Source: Arthrobacter sp. PvP023
GTDB taxonomy: Bacteria > Actinomycetota > Actinomycetes > Actinomycetales > Micrococcaceae
Length of the DNA: 64,000 bases
Direction of reading: 5' to 3'
NCBI RefSeq assembly: GCF_017832975.1
Contig: NZ_JAFIBI010000001.1
Span: 124,001 to 188,000, forward strand
The translations under genes were made by a program, and so were the position numbers. The notes under the pieces are model-generated. The model had not been told where the DNA came from. It was given only the letters and a program-made list of their open reading frames with translations, and searched no databases. Shown here one piece after another: positions 1-8,622 of the stretch; the stretch's first letter is position 1, and each line of letters begins with the position of its first letter.

Positions 1-84
1 GTCGGGTGCCATTTGGGCGGCCAGCTCCGCCGCGCCGTCGGCGATCTTTTCGCTATGGGACACCACCACGAGGCTGACCGTCAT
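1..84 (-). CDS. dhaM: PTS-dependent dihydroxyacetone kinase phosphotransferase subunit DhaM (N-terminal fragment)
   Basis: Only the first 28 codons lie in the window; the rest runs off the left edge. The minus-strand ATG at 84 begins MTVSLVVVSHSEKIADGAAE, which is the start of the EIIA-Man-like domain of DhaM, with the phosphorylatable histidine expected at His10 of VVSHS. DhaM passes phosphate from the PTS to ADP bound in DhaL. The start ATG overlaps the dhaL stop in an ATGA arrangement (81-84), so the two are translationally coupled. Identification rests on the short N-terminal match and on the dhaK-dhaL context. Confidence 0.85.
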   Translation of the reverse strand, partial: MTVSLVVVSHSEKIADGAAELAAQMAPD

Positions 85-713
85 CCGGCCGCACCGGCCG
101 CGGCGCGCAAGATGAGTGCGGTGGAAACTGCGCCGGGGTCCCGGTGGCCGGCGCTGCGTTCGCCCAGATAGCTGGCCCGTCCTTTGCGGGCGATGAGCGG
201 ATCAGTGGCAACGGCACCCGCCTCGGCGGCTTCCGCGGCCGCCAGAAGGACCTTGAGGACATCCCCGTCCCCCGCAGCGGCCTGCGCTGCCGCGGCGTCG
301 ACGGCGGGCGTCCAGGCGTCCACCATCGTTTTATCGCCGGATTCGGCCTTCCCCCGGGCCACAACGCCGTCGCGGGCGGCCTGGATGGCAGCAGCGAGCG
401 CGGCGGGATCGATGTCCTCCGTATCGCCCAACGAGGTGGAGGCACGCAGGAAAGCCGTGCCGTAGAGGGGCCCGGCCGCTCCGCCCACTTTGGACATCAG
501 TGCCATGGCCGTGAGTTTCAAGGCAGCTCCCGGGGTGGCGGGCGGCGCTTCGGCGAGTTTCTCCATCACCGCCTTGAAGCCGCGGTCCATGTTTTCGCCA
601 TGGTCGGAATCCCCGATGGCGCGGTCCAGCTCAATCAGTTCCACCCGGTGGTCCGCCATCGCCTGCGCAGAAAGGGTCAGCCACCTTACGGCCCAGTCAA
701 CGTCCAGCCCCAC
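81..713 (-). CDS. dhaL: Dihydroxyacetone kinase ADP-binding subunit DhaL
   Basis: DhaL carries the ADP that phosphorylates dihydroxyacetone held by DhaK, giving dihydroxyacetone phosphate for glycolysis. The 210-residue length fits the family. The Mg-ADP site is visible as Asp30, Asp35 and Asp37 in ELDRAIGDSDHGENM; the usual GDGDHG reads GDSDHG here. The nucleotide-capping loop is seen as VGGAAGPLYGTAF. It sits 2 bp after dhaK and overlaps dhaM by 4 bp, so this is a three-gene PTS-type operon, unlike single-chain ATP-dependent DHA kinases. Confidence 0.93.
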   Translation of the reverse strand: MGLDVDWAVRWLTLSAQAMADHRVELIELDRAIGDSDHGENMDRGFKAVMEKLAEAPPATPGAALKLTAMALMSKVGGAAGPLYGTAFLRASTSLGDTEDIDPAALAAAIQAARDGVVARGKAESGDKTMVDAWTPAVDAAAAQAAAGDGDVLKVLLAAAEAAEAGAVATDPLIARKGRASYLGERSAGHRDPGAVSTALILRAAAGAAG

Positions 714-715
714 GG

Positions 716-1717
716 TCAGATGCCCCAGCGCAGCGCGGCGGTGTGGACCGGGGCGTCCCAGAGGCTGGTCAGTTCATCGTCGAGCCGAAGCACGGTGATG
801 GAGCAGCCCTGCATCTCCAGGGAGGTGATGTAGTTGCCCACCAGGGAGCGCTCCACCGTGACGCCTTTCTCCGCGAGCACCTGTGCTGCACGGCGGTAGA
901 CGATATAGAGCTCGCTTTGCGGCGTCCCGCCCATGCCGTTCACGAACAGGAGCACCTTCTCGCCGGAGGCAATGCCCAGGTCGGACAGGATGGGTTCCAG
1001 GAGGCGGTCGGTGATGCCGTCGGCGTTTTCCATCGGGATCCGGTGCCGTCCGGGCTCCCCGTGGATCCCGATGCCGATTTCGATTTCGTTCTCTTCCAGG
1101 TCAAAGCTGGGCACCCCTGCGTGCGGGACCGTACAGGCGGACAGCGCGACGCCCATGCTGCGGACGTTTTGGTTGACCCGGTCCCCGATGGCGGCGACAG
1201 CATCCAGGTCATCCCCGCGTTCGGCAGCCGCACCGGCGATCTTCTCCACCAGGACGGTACCGCCCACGCCGCGCCGACCTGCCGTGTACAGCGAGTCCTC
1301 CACGGCGACGTCGTCGTTCACCAGTACGGTGCGGACTTGCACGCCTTCGGCCTCCGCCATTTCGGCGGCCGTTTCGAAATTCAGGACGTCGCCCGTGTAG
1401 TTCTTGACGATGTGGACGACGCCGGCACCCGAGTTTACGGCGAGCGTCGCGGGAATGATCTGATCAGGCGTGGGCGAAGTGAAGACCGCACCCGGCACCG
1501 CGGCGTCGAGCATTCCCAGCCCGACGAACCCGCCGTGAAGCGGTTCGTGGCCGCTGCCGCCGCCGCTGACAAGGCCCACTTTCCCGGCCACGGGGGCGTC
1601 CTTCCTGGTAATGAATTTCGGCTCGGCGCTCACGGTCACAATGTCCGCATGCGCAAGGCCGAAGCCTTCCACGGACTCGTCTACTACAGCGCGGGGATCG
1701 TTGATCAGCTTCTTCAT
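716..1717 (-). CDS. dhaK: Dihydroxyacetone kinase substrate-binding subunit DhaK
   Basis: DhaK binds dihydroxyacetone covalently as a hemiaminal and receives phosphate from DhaL. The covalent histidine is His219 in the [11 protein letters not shown] motif. The phosphate/substrate loop GGGSGHEP lies at residues 52-59 and a probable catalytic Asp is at 110 in NYTGD. The 333-residue length is typical. The ATG at 1717 follows a GGGAG ribosome site at about 8 bp. It is the first gene of dhaKLM; an inverted repeat at 1762-1785 upstream may be an operator. Confidence 0.95.
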   Translation of the reverse strand: MKKLINDPRAVVDESVEGFGLAHADIVTVSAEPKFITRKDAPVAGKVGLVSGGGSGHEPLHGGFVGLGMLDAAVPGAVFTSPTPDQIIPATLAVNSGAGVVHIVKNYTGDVLNFETAAEMAEAEGVQVRTVLVNDDVAVEDSLYTAGRRGVGGTVLVEKIAGAAAERGDDLDAVAAIGDRVNQNVRSMGVALSACTVPHAGVPSFDLEENEIEIGIGIHGEPGRHRIPMENADGITDRLLEPILSDLGIASGEKVLLFVNGMGGTPQSELYIVYRRAAQVLAEKGVTVERSLVGNYITSLEMQGCSITVLRLDDELTSLWDAPVHTAALRWGI

Positions 1718-1761
1718 TGGAGTGCTCCCTGGAGTGACCTGGCGGCTTTGTCTTGACCCTA

Positions 1762-1785
1762 CTACCGCGGCCGTGGCAACGGTAG
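1762..1785. promoter_or_regulatory. Inverted repeat upstream of dhaK, possible operator
   Basis: CTACCG and CGGTAG arms flank a 12-bp GC-rich centre, 45 bp upstream of the dhaK start. The position suits an operator of the dha operon, but no regulator gene lies nearby in the window and the symmetry is short, so this is tentative. Confidence 0.25.
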
Positions 1786-1832
1786 CGCCCTGTCGAATCG
1801 TCCGGCGAATGCCCGGCCTAAAAGGGCAAAAC

Positions 1833-1865
1833 GAAAGGGACAGCCCCCAATTGACTGTCCCTTTC
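1833..1865 (-). terminator. Rho-independent terminator of the small ORF at 1895-2059
   Basis: Perfect 11-bp arms GAAAGGGACAG and CTGTCCCTTTC are separated by an 11-base loop. Read on the minus strand the stem is followed by a T-rich run (GTTTTGCCCTTTT). It lies 29 bp after the stop of the minus-strand small ORF and 116 bp before dhaK, so it separates that transcript from the dha operon. Confidence 0.65.
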
Positions 1866-1894
1866 CTTTCCTGTCTTGGATCCCCCGGCCGGGC

Positions 1895-2059
1895 TCAGCG
1901 GTTTCCCCAGGAGCCCGGGAGAAGATCCGGCCACGCGGCGGCGCCGATATGGAATACCGACGCCTCACGGCACCGGCCCGGAGGATCGTTCCGGGCCGGA
2001 TCCGCAGGAAGATCCATCTGGAACGCCGAAAAATCCGGAAAAATGGCGTATTCGCGCAT
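1895..2059 (-). CDS. Small ORF, 54 residues, function unknown
   Basis: I do not recognise this protein. The minus-strand ATG at 2059 starts MREYAIFPDFSAFQMDLPAD and the reading frame ends SWGNR then TGA at 1895. It looks like a real gene: AAAGGA lies 5 bp before the ATG (2065-2070), an AT-rich region with a TATAAA box lies about 60 bp upstream, and a good intrinsic terminator follows the stop. It has no membrane segment, is rich in Asp, Pro, Ala and aromatic residues, and has no visible domain. A longer open frame reaches 2104 but lacks a ribosome site. An internal GC hairpin (1973-1999) lies within the coding sequence. Confidence 0.55.
   Translation of the reverse strand: MREYAIFPDFSAFQMDLPADPARNDPPGRCREASVFHIGAAAWPDLLPGSWGNR
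1973..1999. repeat. GC-rich hairpin inside the 54-codon ORF
   Basis: CCGGCCCGGA and TCCGGGCCGG form a perfect 10-bp stem with a 7-base loop. In the minus-strand message it lies mid-ORF and could affect translation or mRNA stability. It has no T-tract on either strand, so it is not a normal terminator. Confidence 0.5.
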
Positions 2060-2109
2060 TTCTGTCCTTTGAAGTGGTTTCGGGTTTCGGGTACTACCGG
2101 GCAACCGTG

Positions 2110-2140
2110 ATTAATTTTATACATCGATTCGATATATGGG
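2110..2140 (-). promoter_or_regulatory. AT-rich probable promoter of the small ORF
   Basis: The stretch is far more AT-rich than its surroundings. Read on the minus strand it contains TATAAA (2116-2121) just downstream of ATATCGAATCGAT. The -10 fits 5 of 6 consensus positions, and a start near 2108 would give a leader of about 50 bases. I see no good -35, so an activator or an extended -10 would be needed. Confidence 0.4.
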
Positions 2141-2182
2141 AAGAGCCAGAAGTCAGACATAATCCGCAAGGCGGGGAAAGGC

Positions 2183-2692
2183 CTACAGGAACCTGATCAT
2201 GCGCGTATTGCCCAGGGTGTTGGGCTTGACCCGCGCGAGGTCCAGAAACTCAGCCACGCCTTCGTCATGCGAGCGCAGCAACTCGGAATAGACCACCGGG
2301 TCCACCGCCGTCTGGTCCGCCATCACATCGAAGCCGTGCTTCTTGAAGAAGTCCACTTCGAAGGTCAGGCAGAACACACGCGAAACGCCCAGCGCCCTGG
2401 CTTCCTCCAGGAGGCTTTCCACCAGGACGTGCCCCACACCCTTGCCGCGCCATGCATCGGAGGCCGCCAGGGTTCGCACCTCGGCCAGGTCCTCCCACAT
2501 GACGTGCAGGGCGCCGCAGCCGATCACCTCGCCGTCGGCCGACTCCGCGATCCTGAACTCCTGCAGGCTTTCGTAGTACGCCACCGTCTCCTTGGCCATG
2601 AGGATCCTCTTGTCCGCCAGCGGGGCCACGAGGCGCTTGATGGCAGCTACATCGCTGGTGCGGGCAGGGCGGATGCGGAAGGTCTCAGTCAC
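2183..2692 (-). CDS. argA: Short ArgA-type amino-acid N-acetyltransferase (GNAT)
   Basis: This is a single-domain GNAT acetyltransferase of 169 residues. The acetyl-CoA loop is RGKGVG at residues 82-87, after strand EVRTLAASD. The sequence pattern (IRPARTSDVAAIKRLV at the start, then LADKRILM and FFKKHGF) matches the short mycobacterial-type N-acetylglutamate synthase, which makes the first intermediate of arginine synthesis without an amino-acid-kinase domain. No other arginine genes are in the window. Generic GNAT function is certain; substrate is inferred by resemblance. Confidence 0.75.
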   Translation of the reverse strand: MTETFRIRPARTSDVAAIKRLVAPLADKRILMAKETVAYYESLQEFRIAESADGEVIGCGALHVMWEDLAEVRTLAASDAWRGKGVGHVLVESLLEEARALGVSRVFCLTFEVDFFKKHGFDVMADQTAVDPVVYSELLRSHDEGVAEFLDLARVKPNTLGNTRMIRFL

Positions 2693-2718
2693 AGCCCCAT
2701 CTTACGAGCCGGGGGTAC

Positions 2719-4860
2719 CTAGAGCCCCAGTTCAGCGGGCAAAGGCGCGTCCTGGTCCAGCACATTCTTCGCCAGGAAGTGCTCGACGACCCCGTACCAG
2801 ACCTTGGCGTGCTGCGGCTGCAGGATCCAGTGGTTCTCGTCCGGGTAGTAGAGGAAGCGATGCGGTGTCCGGCCGTTGCCGTCGGCCGCCAGCTGCGATT
2901 TGGACAGGAGTTCGTACCAGAGCCGCAGCCCCTCGCCAATGGGCACGCGGTAGTCCTTGTCACCGTGGATCACCAGCATGGGGGTGCTGATCTTCTCGAC
3001 GTGCAGGTGGGGCGAATTCGCCAGTGCCATCTCGGCCGTCATTTCCTTCAGCCAGTACTGCGGGGCGTCAGTGGTGGGGCCGAACTGGTCAAGGGCCCAC
3101 AGGCTGGCATGGGTGACGATCGCGTTGAAGCGGTCCGTCTGCCCCGCCACCCAGTTGGCCATGTATCCACCGAAGGAGCCGCCCATGGCAGCCGTCCGCG
3201 ACGCATCAATGTCCGGGCGTTCCACCACGGCGTCCGTGATTTTCATGAGGTCCGTAAATGGCGCCCGGCCCCACTCTCCCCAGCCACGCTGAATGTAGGA
3301 CTGGCCGTACCCGGTGGACAGGGCGGGATCCGGCAGGAGGACGGCATAACCCTTGGCCACCAAGAGCCACGGGTTCCAGCGCCACGTCCACGCGTTCCAG
3401 GAGCCCAGGGGTCCGCCGTGGATCCAGAGCAGCAGCGGCGCCTGGTTCCGGGCAGAGGCACCCTCCGGCAGGGCAAGGTAGGCGGGAATCCGGGCGCCAT
3501 CGGCGGCAGTCGCCTCCATGCGCTCCAGTGATCCCTGGATGCGGGGGCGCTCGGCGGGAGCCTGGAGCCTGGTGACCTGTCCGCTCGCCAGGTCGATCCG
3601 TACCGCCTCGGGCGGAAATTCGTACGAGCTCCGCAGAGCGTAGGCGCTCAATCCGTCCGGTGAAACCACGACGTCGGTATATGCCGCAGCGTCGAGCGTC
3701 ACGCGGGTGACTTCGTCGTCGCCGGCCGCTCCGACGGCGCCTCCCCCGGCCCCGGCGGGAGTGATGCGGAAGACGGGGGAGGCGCCGTCGTCGTCGGCCG
3801 TTACCAGGAGGGCAGAGGCGTCCGGCAACCACGCGGCTTTGATGGCCCAGCGGTCCCATTCAGGGGCCAGCGGCCTGAGGTTTGCTTCCGGCTCCCCCGG
3901 CGCACTGACGTCCAGGAGATGGAGCTTGACCTGCGGAGCCTGGCGGGGAGTGGTGTCGGATTCGCTCAGCACCACGAGCGTACGGTTGTCGGGGCTCACC
4001 GGTCCCGCGAAGTAGCTCATGCCTTCCCTGTCCAGCAGGACCTTGTGTGTTGCGGTGGCCACGTCAATAGCCACCAGGACGGAGCGTGAGTCCGCTTTGG
4101 CGAGTGGCTTGTCGAAGCTGGTGTAGATCGTCCTGCCGTCGGGGCTGACCACCGAGTCCGCGTTGCGCAGCATGCCGGCTGCCTCCGGCGTGAGGTTCCG
4201 GAGCTTCAGCGGTGCGGCCGCGTCAACCGTCGCCGGTTTGCCGGGATCCTTGTCCTCCCCCGGCTCAACGGCGAAGATACGCGGCTGGTCCGGCCCCAGG
4301 TCGGCATCCCAGTACCGCACCGGGTAGCCGCTGTGAAGGATGGCGGACACCTTGTTGTCCTTGCGGCTCTTCCGCCGAGCCTCATCCGCTTCCTCGTCGG
4401 CGGAACCTGCCAGCACGGACGCCGCGACGAAGGTGGCGTCCGAGTCCCGTGCAGTGATCACGTGGCTGATCCCGCCGGTGCGCGACAGGACCACGCGGGC
4501 TTCGCCGCCGTCCGCCGGGAGCTGCCAGAGGGCGCTGACGGGGTCGTCATCCGGGCTATCGGGATCGGGGCGGGCCGATGTGAAGTAGAGGTCCCCCGTG
4601 GCGGCAAAGGCCGCGCCGGCCTCGCCCTTGGCGCTCCGGGTGATCCGGCGGGCGTGCTTCTCCCCCGCGGGGTCCAGCTCCCACAGGGCAGTGACATACT
4701 CCGTGCCCTTGCCGTTCAGCGTGGAGACGGTGGTCACCAGGCGCTGCCCGTCCGGGCTCAACGCCAGTCCGCTCACCCGGGGTATGGCGAGGTAGTGGTC
4801 AATGTCGTGAAAAGGGGTCGCCGGTTGTTCGCTCAGGATCGCTGAGTCCTCAGAAGCCAT
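2719..4860 (-). CDS. S9 family prolyl oligopeptidase-like serine peptidase
   Basis: A two-domain S9 peptidase of 713 residues: an N-terminal beta-propeller with repeated PDG turns (LSPDGQRL, VSPDGRTIY, VSPDGLSAY) and a C-terminal alpha/beta-hydrolase domain. The catalytic triad is visible as Ser562 in GGSFGGYM, Asp636 in HGDKDYRVP and His677 in ENHWI. There is no signal peptide, so it is probably cytoplasmic and trims short peptides. I took the ATG at 4860; the frame also opens at a GTG at 4875, and neither start has a clear ribosome site, so initiation may be leaderless. Confidence 0.88.
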   Translation of the reverse strand: MASEDSAILSEQPATPFHDIDHYLAIPRVSGLALSPDGQRLVTTVSTLNGKGTEYVTALWELDPAGEKHARRITRSAKGEAGAAFAATGDLYFTSARPDPDSPDDDPVSALWQLPADGGEARVVLSRTGGISHVITARDSDATFVAASVLAGSADEEADEARRKSRKDNKVSAILHSGYPVRYWDADLGPDQPRIFAVEPGEDKDPGKPATVDAAAPLKLRNLTPEAAGMLRNADSVVSPDGRTIYTSFDKPLAKADSRSVLVAIDVATATHKVLLDREGMSYFAGPVSPDNRTLVVLSESDTTPRQAPQVKLHLLDVSAPGEPEANLRPLAPEWDRWAIKAAWLPDASALLVTADDDGASPVFRITPAGAGGGAVGAAGDDEVTRVTLDAAAYTDVVVSPDGLSAYALRSSYEFPPEAVRIDLASGQVTRLQAPAERPRIQGSLERMEATAADGARIPAYLALPEGASARNQAPLLLWIHGGPLGSWNAWTWRWNPWLLVAKGYAVLLPDPALSTGYGQSYIQRGWGEWGRAPFTDLMKITDAVVERPDIDASRTAAMGGSFGGYMANWVAGQTDRFNAIVTHASLWALDQFGPTTDAPQYWLKEMTAEMALANSPHLHVEKISTPMLVIHGDKDYRVPIGEGLRLWYELLSKSQLAADGNGRTPHRFLYYPDENHWILQPQHAKVWYGVVEHFLAKNVLDQDAPLPAELGL

Positions 4861-4988
4861 GAAGAGATTCAACACCGACTGTGGGCCGGATCACAGCAAG
4901 TTCACTACTAGTGAAACCATGCTCTCAGAACCCACACGCCAAAGCGGAAGGCGACGGCGCAGGCGTGCGCGGACCGCCGGGGTGCTTC

Positions 4989-5185
4989 GGCACCGGCGCT
5001 GTCGGCCGAGACATTTGCCGGCGCCTCGCTCGTTCCTCGCTTAGACGGCGCCTACACAAATGCCTGACCGCCACCGCCTGCGCGGGTCCGCCCCAGCCCA
5101 TCACCGAAGCGAAGGCATCGGTGGCATTTGTGTAGCTTGCGTCAAAGCGACGAAGGAGCAGCAAGCGGCAAATGTCGCCGGTGCC
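4989..5185. repeat. Large imperfect inverted repeat in the clpC to S9-peptidase intergenic region
   Basis: The 434-bp space between the S9 peptidase start and the clpC stop holds no convincing gene. Arms 4989-5064 and 5123-5185 are reverse complements over most of their length: GGCACCGGC, GACATTTGCCG, a diverged middle and CTACACAAATGCC all recur inverted, around a 58-bp centre. The left arm carries about 12 extra bases. It resembles a miniature inverted-repeat element or a folded RNA rather than a simple terminator. Confidence 0.6.
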
Positions 5186-5246
5186 GAGCTGGAGGCGACT
5201 GACGAGCGCCGGACCCAGCCACGGGGACGGGCGCAAGGACAGCGCA

Positions 5247-5282
5247 AAGGCCCGCCTACTCCTTTCGGAGCAGACGGGCCTT
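5247..5282 (-). terminator. Terminator of clpC
   Basis: AAGGCCCG and CGGGCCTT form the outer stem and CTCC/GGAG an inner stem around TTTC. It starts 12 bp after the clpC stop codon. The minus-strand 3' side ends CCTTTG, a weak T-tract, which is common in high-GC actinobacteria. Confidence 0.65.
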
Positions 5283-5294
5283 GGCGGTGATGCA

Positions 5295-7787
5295 CTAGAC
5301 GCTCGGAGCGATTTCCGGGATGCGCGGCTTGGCGTTTCCTTCGAAGGTGAACTTGGCGTCGTCGCCTTCGCCGTCCACATCCACCACTACGATGTCGCCC
5401 GCGTGGATCTCTCCGAAGAGGATCTTCTCGGACAGCTGGTCCTCGATCTCGCGCTGGATGGTGCGGCGCAGCGGCCGTGCACCCATTGCGGGATCGTAGC
5501 CGCGGGTTGCCAGCAGGACCTTGGCAGCCTTGGTGAGCTCGATGCCCATGTCCTTGTCCTTGAGGCGCTTCTCCAAGCGGCTCACGAACAGGTCCACGAT
5601 CTCGATGATCTCGTCCTGGGTCAGCTGCGGGAACACCACAACGTCGTCAACACGGTTCAGGAACTCGGGGCGGAAGTGCTGCTTGAGCTCTTCAGTGACC
5701 CGGGCGCGCATCCGGTTGTACCCGGTCTGCGTGTCCGTGCCGGACTGGAAGCCCGTGGCAACGCTCTTGGAGATGTCCCGCGTTCCGAGGTTGGTGGTCA
5801 TGATGATCACGGTGTTCTTGAAGTCCACCACGCGGCCCTGGGAGTCGGTCAGGCGGCCGTCTTCCAGGATCTGCAGCAGTGAGTTGAAGAGGTCCGCGTG
5901 GGCCTTCTCCACTTCATCGAACAGCACCACGGAGAACGGACGGCGGCGAACCTTCTCGGTCAGCTGCCCACCTTCTTCGTAGCCGACGTAGCCCGGAGGC
6001 GCACCGAAGAGGCGCGACACCGTGTGCTTCTCGGAGTATTCGGACATGTCCAGGGTGATGAGGGCGTCCTCTTCACCAAACAGGAACTCCGCGAGGGCCT
6101 TGGCGAGCTCGGTCTTGCCGACGCCGGTGGGGCCGGCGAAGATAAACGAGCCGCCCGGACGCTTCGGGTCCTTCAGGCCTGCACGGGTGCGCCGGATGGC
6201 CTGGGACAGGGCCTTGATGGCCTCGTTCTGGCCAACGACGCGCTTGTGCAGTTCGTCTTCCATCTTCAGCAGGCGCGAGGACTCCTCCTCGGTCAGCTTG
6301 AAGACCGGAATGCCGGTGGAGTTTGCCAGCACCTCGGCGATGAGATCCTCATCAACCTCGGAGATGTCATCCATGCCGCCGGTCTTCCAGTGGCGTTCCT
6401 TCTCGGCCCGCTCGGCAATGAGCTTCTGCTCCTTGTCGCGCAGCGAGGCGGCGCCTTCGAAGTCCTGCGCGTCAATCGCGGACTCCTTCTCCATCTTGAG
6501 TTCGGCGATGCGCTCGTCCATGGCCTTCAGCTCCGGCGGAGCGGTCATCCGGCGGATGCGCAGGCGCGCACCGGCTTCATCGATGAGGTCAATCGCCTTG
6601 TCCGGCAGGAACCGGTCCGAGATGTAGCGTTCGGACAGGTTGGCCGCGGAGGCGAGGGCGCCGTCGGTGATGGTTACCCGGTGGTGGGCCTCATAGCGGT
6701 CACGCAGGCCCTTGAGGATCTCGATCGCGTGAGCCACCGAGGGTTCCTTGACCTGGATCGGCTGGAAGCGGCGCTCGAGCGCTGCGTCCTTTTCGATGTG
6801 CTTGCGGTATTCGTCCAGCGTGGTGGCACCGATGGTCTGGAGCTCGCCGCGCGCCAGCATGGGCTTCAGGATGGATGCGGCATCGATGGCGCCTTCGGCG
6901 GCACCCGCACCCACCAGGGTGTGGATTTCGTCGATGAACAGGATGATGTCGCCGCGGGTGCGGATCTCCTTGAGGACCTTCTTCAGGCGCTCTTCGAAGT
7001 CACCGCGGTAGCGGGAGCCTGCCACCAGGGACCCAAGGTCCAGCGTGTAGAGCTGCTTGTCCTTGATGGTCTCCGGGACGTCCCCGCGGACGATCGCCTG
7101 GGCGAGTCCTTCGACGACGGCTGTCTTGCCGACGCCGGGCTCGCCGATGAGGACGGGGTTGTTCTTGGTGCGCCGGGAAAGGACCTGCATGACGCGTTCC
7201 ATTTCCTGTTCGCGTCCGATGACCGGATCCAGTTTGTTCTCGCGCGCAGCCTGGGTCAGGTTGCGGCCGAACTGGTCCAGGACCACGGAACCGGCGGGAG
7301 TACCCTCCGGCTGGCCGGCGCCGACGCCTGCGCCGGTGGTCTCCTTGCCCTGGTAACCCGAGAGCAGCTGGATCACCTGCTGGCGGACGCGGTTGAGGTC
7401 CGCTCCGAGCTTCACGAGCACCTGGGCGGCCACGCCTTCACCCTCGCGGATGAGCCCCAGCAGGATATGCTCCGTGCCGATGTAGTTATGGCCCAGCTGC
7501 AGGGCTTCGCGGAGCGAGAGCTCCAGCACCTTCTTGGCGCGCGGGGTGAAAGGGATATGGCCGGACGGGGCCTGCTGGCCCTGGCCGATGATCTCCTGCA
7601 CCTGCTCGCGCACGCCGTCGAGCGAAATGCTCAAGGACTCCAGAGCTTTGGCGGCAACGCCCTCACCCTCATGGATCAGACCCAAGAGGATGTGTTCGGT
7701 ACCGATGTAATTGTGGTTCAGCATGCGTGCCTCTTCTTGGGCAAGCACAACTACGCGACGGGCACGGTCCGTAAATCGCTCAAACAT
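5295..7787 (-). CDS. clpC: ATP-dependent Clp protease ATP-binding subunit ClpC
   Basis: ClpC is the AAA+ unfoldase that feeds substrates to ClpP1P2. The 830 residues show two Clp-N repeats (each with [14 protein letters not shown], about 1-145), AAA domain 1 with Walker A GEPGVGKT at 215-222 and Walker B FIDEIH at 284-289, a UVR-containing coiled middle domain at about 420-465, and AAA domain 2 with Walker A GPTGVGKT at 552-559. AGGAG precedes the ATG by 9 bp. It is a single-gene unit with its own promoter, a ClgR-like site and a terminator. The protein is normally essential in actinobacteria. Confidence 0.98.
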   Translation of the reverse strand: MFERFTDRARRVVVLAQEEARMLNHNYIGTEHILLGLIHEGEGVAAKALESLSISLDGVREQVQEIIGQGQQAPSGHIPFTPRAKKVLELSLREALQLGHNYIGTEHILLGLIREGEGVAAQVLVKLGADLNRVRQQVIQLLSGYQGKETTGAGVGAGQPEGTPAGSVVLDQFGRNLTQAARENKLDPVIGREQEMERVMQVLSRRTKNNPVLIGEPGVGKTAVVEGLAQAIVRGDVPETIKDKQLYTLDLGSLVAGSRYRGDFEERLKKVLKEIRTRGDIILFIDEIHTLVGAGAAEGAIDAASILKPMLARGELQTIGATTLDEYRKHIEKDAALERRFQPIQVKEPSVAHAIEILKGLRDRYEAHHRVTITDGALASAANLSERYISDRFLPDKAIDLIDEAGARLRIRRMTAPPELKAMDERIAELKMEKESAIDAQDFEGAASLRDKEQKLIAERAEKERHWKTGGMDDISEVDEDLIAEVLANSTGIPVFKLTEEESSRLLKMEDELHKRVVGQNEAIKALSQAIRRTRAGLKDPKRPGGSFIFAGPTGVGKTELAKALAEFLFGEEDALITLDMSEYSEKHTVSRLFGAPPGYVGYEEGGQLTEKVRRRPFSVVLFDEVEKAHADLFNSLLQILEDGRLTDSQGRVVDFKNTVIIMTTNLGTRDISKSVATGFQSGTDTQTGYNRMRARVTEELKQHFRPEFLNRVDDVVVFPQLTQDEIIEIVDLFVSRLEKRLKDKDMGIELTKAAKVLLATRGYDPAMGARPLRRTIQREIEDQLSEKILFGEIHAGDIVVVDVDGEGDDAKFTFEGNAKPRIPEIAPSV

Positions 7788-7818
7788 TTCGCCACACTCC
7801 TAGCTACGACGTACTTTG

Positions 7819-7847
7819 ATGCTACGTGGCAGACCCGCACTTGTGGA
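7819..7847 (-). promoter_or_regulatory. Predicted clpC promoter
   Basis: On the minus strand TCCACA (-35, 7842-7847) and TAGCAT (-10, 7819-7824) are spaced 17 bp. Each matches 4 of 6 consensus bases, so the promoter would be weak without an activator; a ClgR-like site lies directly upstream. Confidence 0.4.
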
Positions 7848-7851
7848 GCGT

Positions 7852-7869
7852 GTTCGCCACAGGGGAAAC
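7852..7869 (-). promoter_or_regulatory. Candidate ClgR operator upstream of clpC
   Basis: The minus-strand sequence TTTCCCCTGTGGCGAAC resembles the ClgR box as I recall it from corynebacteria (CGCY, spacer, RGCGWWS), with a few mismatches. ClgR activates clpC and clpP genes in actinobacteria, and the site lies immediately upstream of the predicted -35. The rest of the 372-bp gap between clpC and lsr2 shows no gene. Confidence 0.35.
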
Positions 7870-8101
7870 CCGGGTCAGGTTCCGGGGGTTGACGCCACCT
7901 GCCGTCGGAGGTTCCGGCCCGCACGCTCCCGGCGCGTATTGGCTATGTTGCGGGCCAGGAATCCTGCCATCGACGGGCCCCAATTGCACCGCGCCGGCCC
8001 CGGAACTTGTGCCCCGGCCAGTTTCTCGCCGCAATACCCGCGGAATAACCGCCGCCGTTTTACCCTGGCTGCGCCGCACTGCCGGGCGGCCTATTCAAAT
8101 G

Positions 8102-8138
8102 GCAATGCCCCCGCCGATTGGCAGGGGCATTGCTTTTT
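8102..8138. terminator. Hairpin downstream of lsr2
   Basis: GCAATGCCCC and GGGGCATTGC make a 10-bp stem, with a small inner GCC/GGC helix. It lies 22 bp past the lsr2 stop. The T-tract (TTTTT) is on the plus-strand side, so it would terminate plus-strand transcription best, yet the only neighbour that needs it is minus-strand lsr2. It may work in both directions. Confidence 0.55.
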
Positions 8139-8159
8139 CCACGCAAAACTGCGGCAGTG

Positions 8160-8486
8160 CTAGGAATTTGCCTTCTGGTAGGCTTCCTGAATTTCAGCCT
8201 GGATACGGCCGCGGCTGTTAACCGCATAGCCATTCTCCCTGGCCCACTGACGAATCTGTGCAGAGTCCTGATTACGGCCGCCTGAGACCTTGGTGCGGGT
8301 GGCGCGGCCGGTGGACGTCTTACGTGCGCTTGAAACAAACCGCTCCAGTGAGGAGCGGAGTTCTGCAGCATTGGCAGCCGACAGGTCAATTTCGTAGCTG
8401 ACGCCGTCAAGGCCAAATCGGACAGTTTCGTCCGCGGTTCCCCCATCCAGATCATCGACAAGGATGATTTTTACTTTCTGTGCCAT
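8160..8486 (-). CDS. lsr2: Lsr2 family nucleoid-associated protein
   Basis: Lsr2 is the actinobacterial H-NS analogue: it bridges AT-rich DNA and silences acquired genes. The 108 residues have the N-terminal dimerisation sheet (MAQKVKIILVDDLDGGTADE), a basic linker, and the C-terminal DNA-binding domain with the minor-groove RGR hook at residues 92-94 in NSRGRIQAEI. Arthrobacter-type genomes often carry several Lsr2 paralogues. It is monocistronic, with a promoter at 8545-8574 and an AAGAGAG ribosome site. Confidence 0.96.
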   Translation of the reverse strand: MAQKVKIILVDDLDGGTADETVRFGLDGVSYEIDLSAANAAELRSSLERFVSSARKTSTGRATRTKVSGGRNQDSAQIRQWARENGYAVNSRGRIQAEIQEAYQKANS

Positions 8487-8544
8487 ATAAATTCTCTCTT
8501 TTGGAAAGGACGGGTATTCAGAAAAGCAGGATGTATCTGTAAAA

Positions 8545-8574
8545 AGTATCCCTCGGTTTATGGCAACGCGTCAA
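8545..8574 (-). promoter_or_regulatory. Predicted lsr2 promoter
   Basis: TTGACG (-35, 8569-8574) and GATACT (-10, 8545-8550) are spaced 18 bp on the minus strand and match 5/6 and 4/6 consensus bases. The surrounding 136-bp gap is clearly AT-rich for this genome, which would allow Lsr2 to bind its own promoter. Confidence 0.5.
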
Positions 8575-8622
8575 AGCGGCAAAAGGTTCCTGTGAATGGT
8601 GGGAAGGAATATGCAGGGAGTA

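Noticed and set aside
1762..2169. 135-residue minus-strand frame in the argA-dhaK gap
   Set aside because: It crosses the intrinsic terminator and has no ribosome site; the 54-codon frame explains the region better.
4873..4875. GTG at 4875 as the start of the S9 peptidase
   Set aside because: No better ribosome site than for the ATG at 4860; the five extra residues have no support.
5898..7892. 664-residue plus-strand open frame across clpC
   Set aside because: It is the antisense shadow of clpC, caused by high GC at third positions; the product has no domain and clpC is unambiguous.
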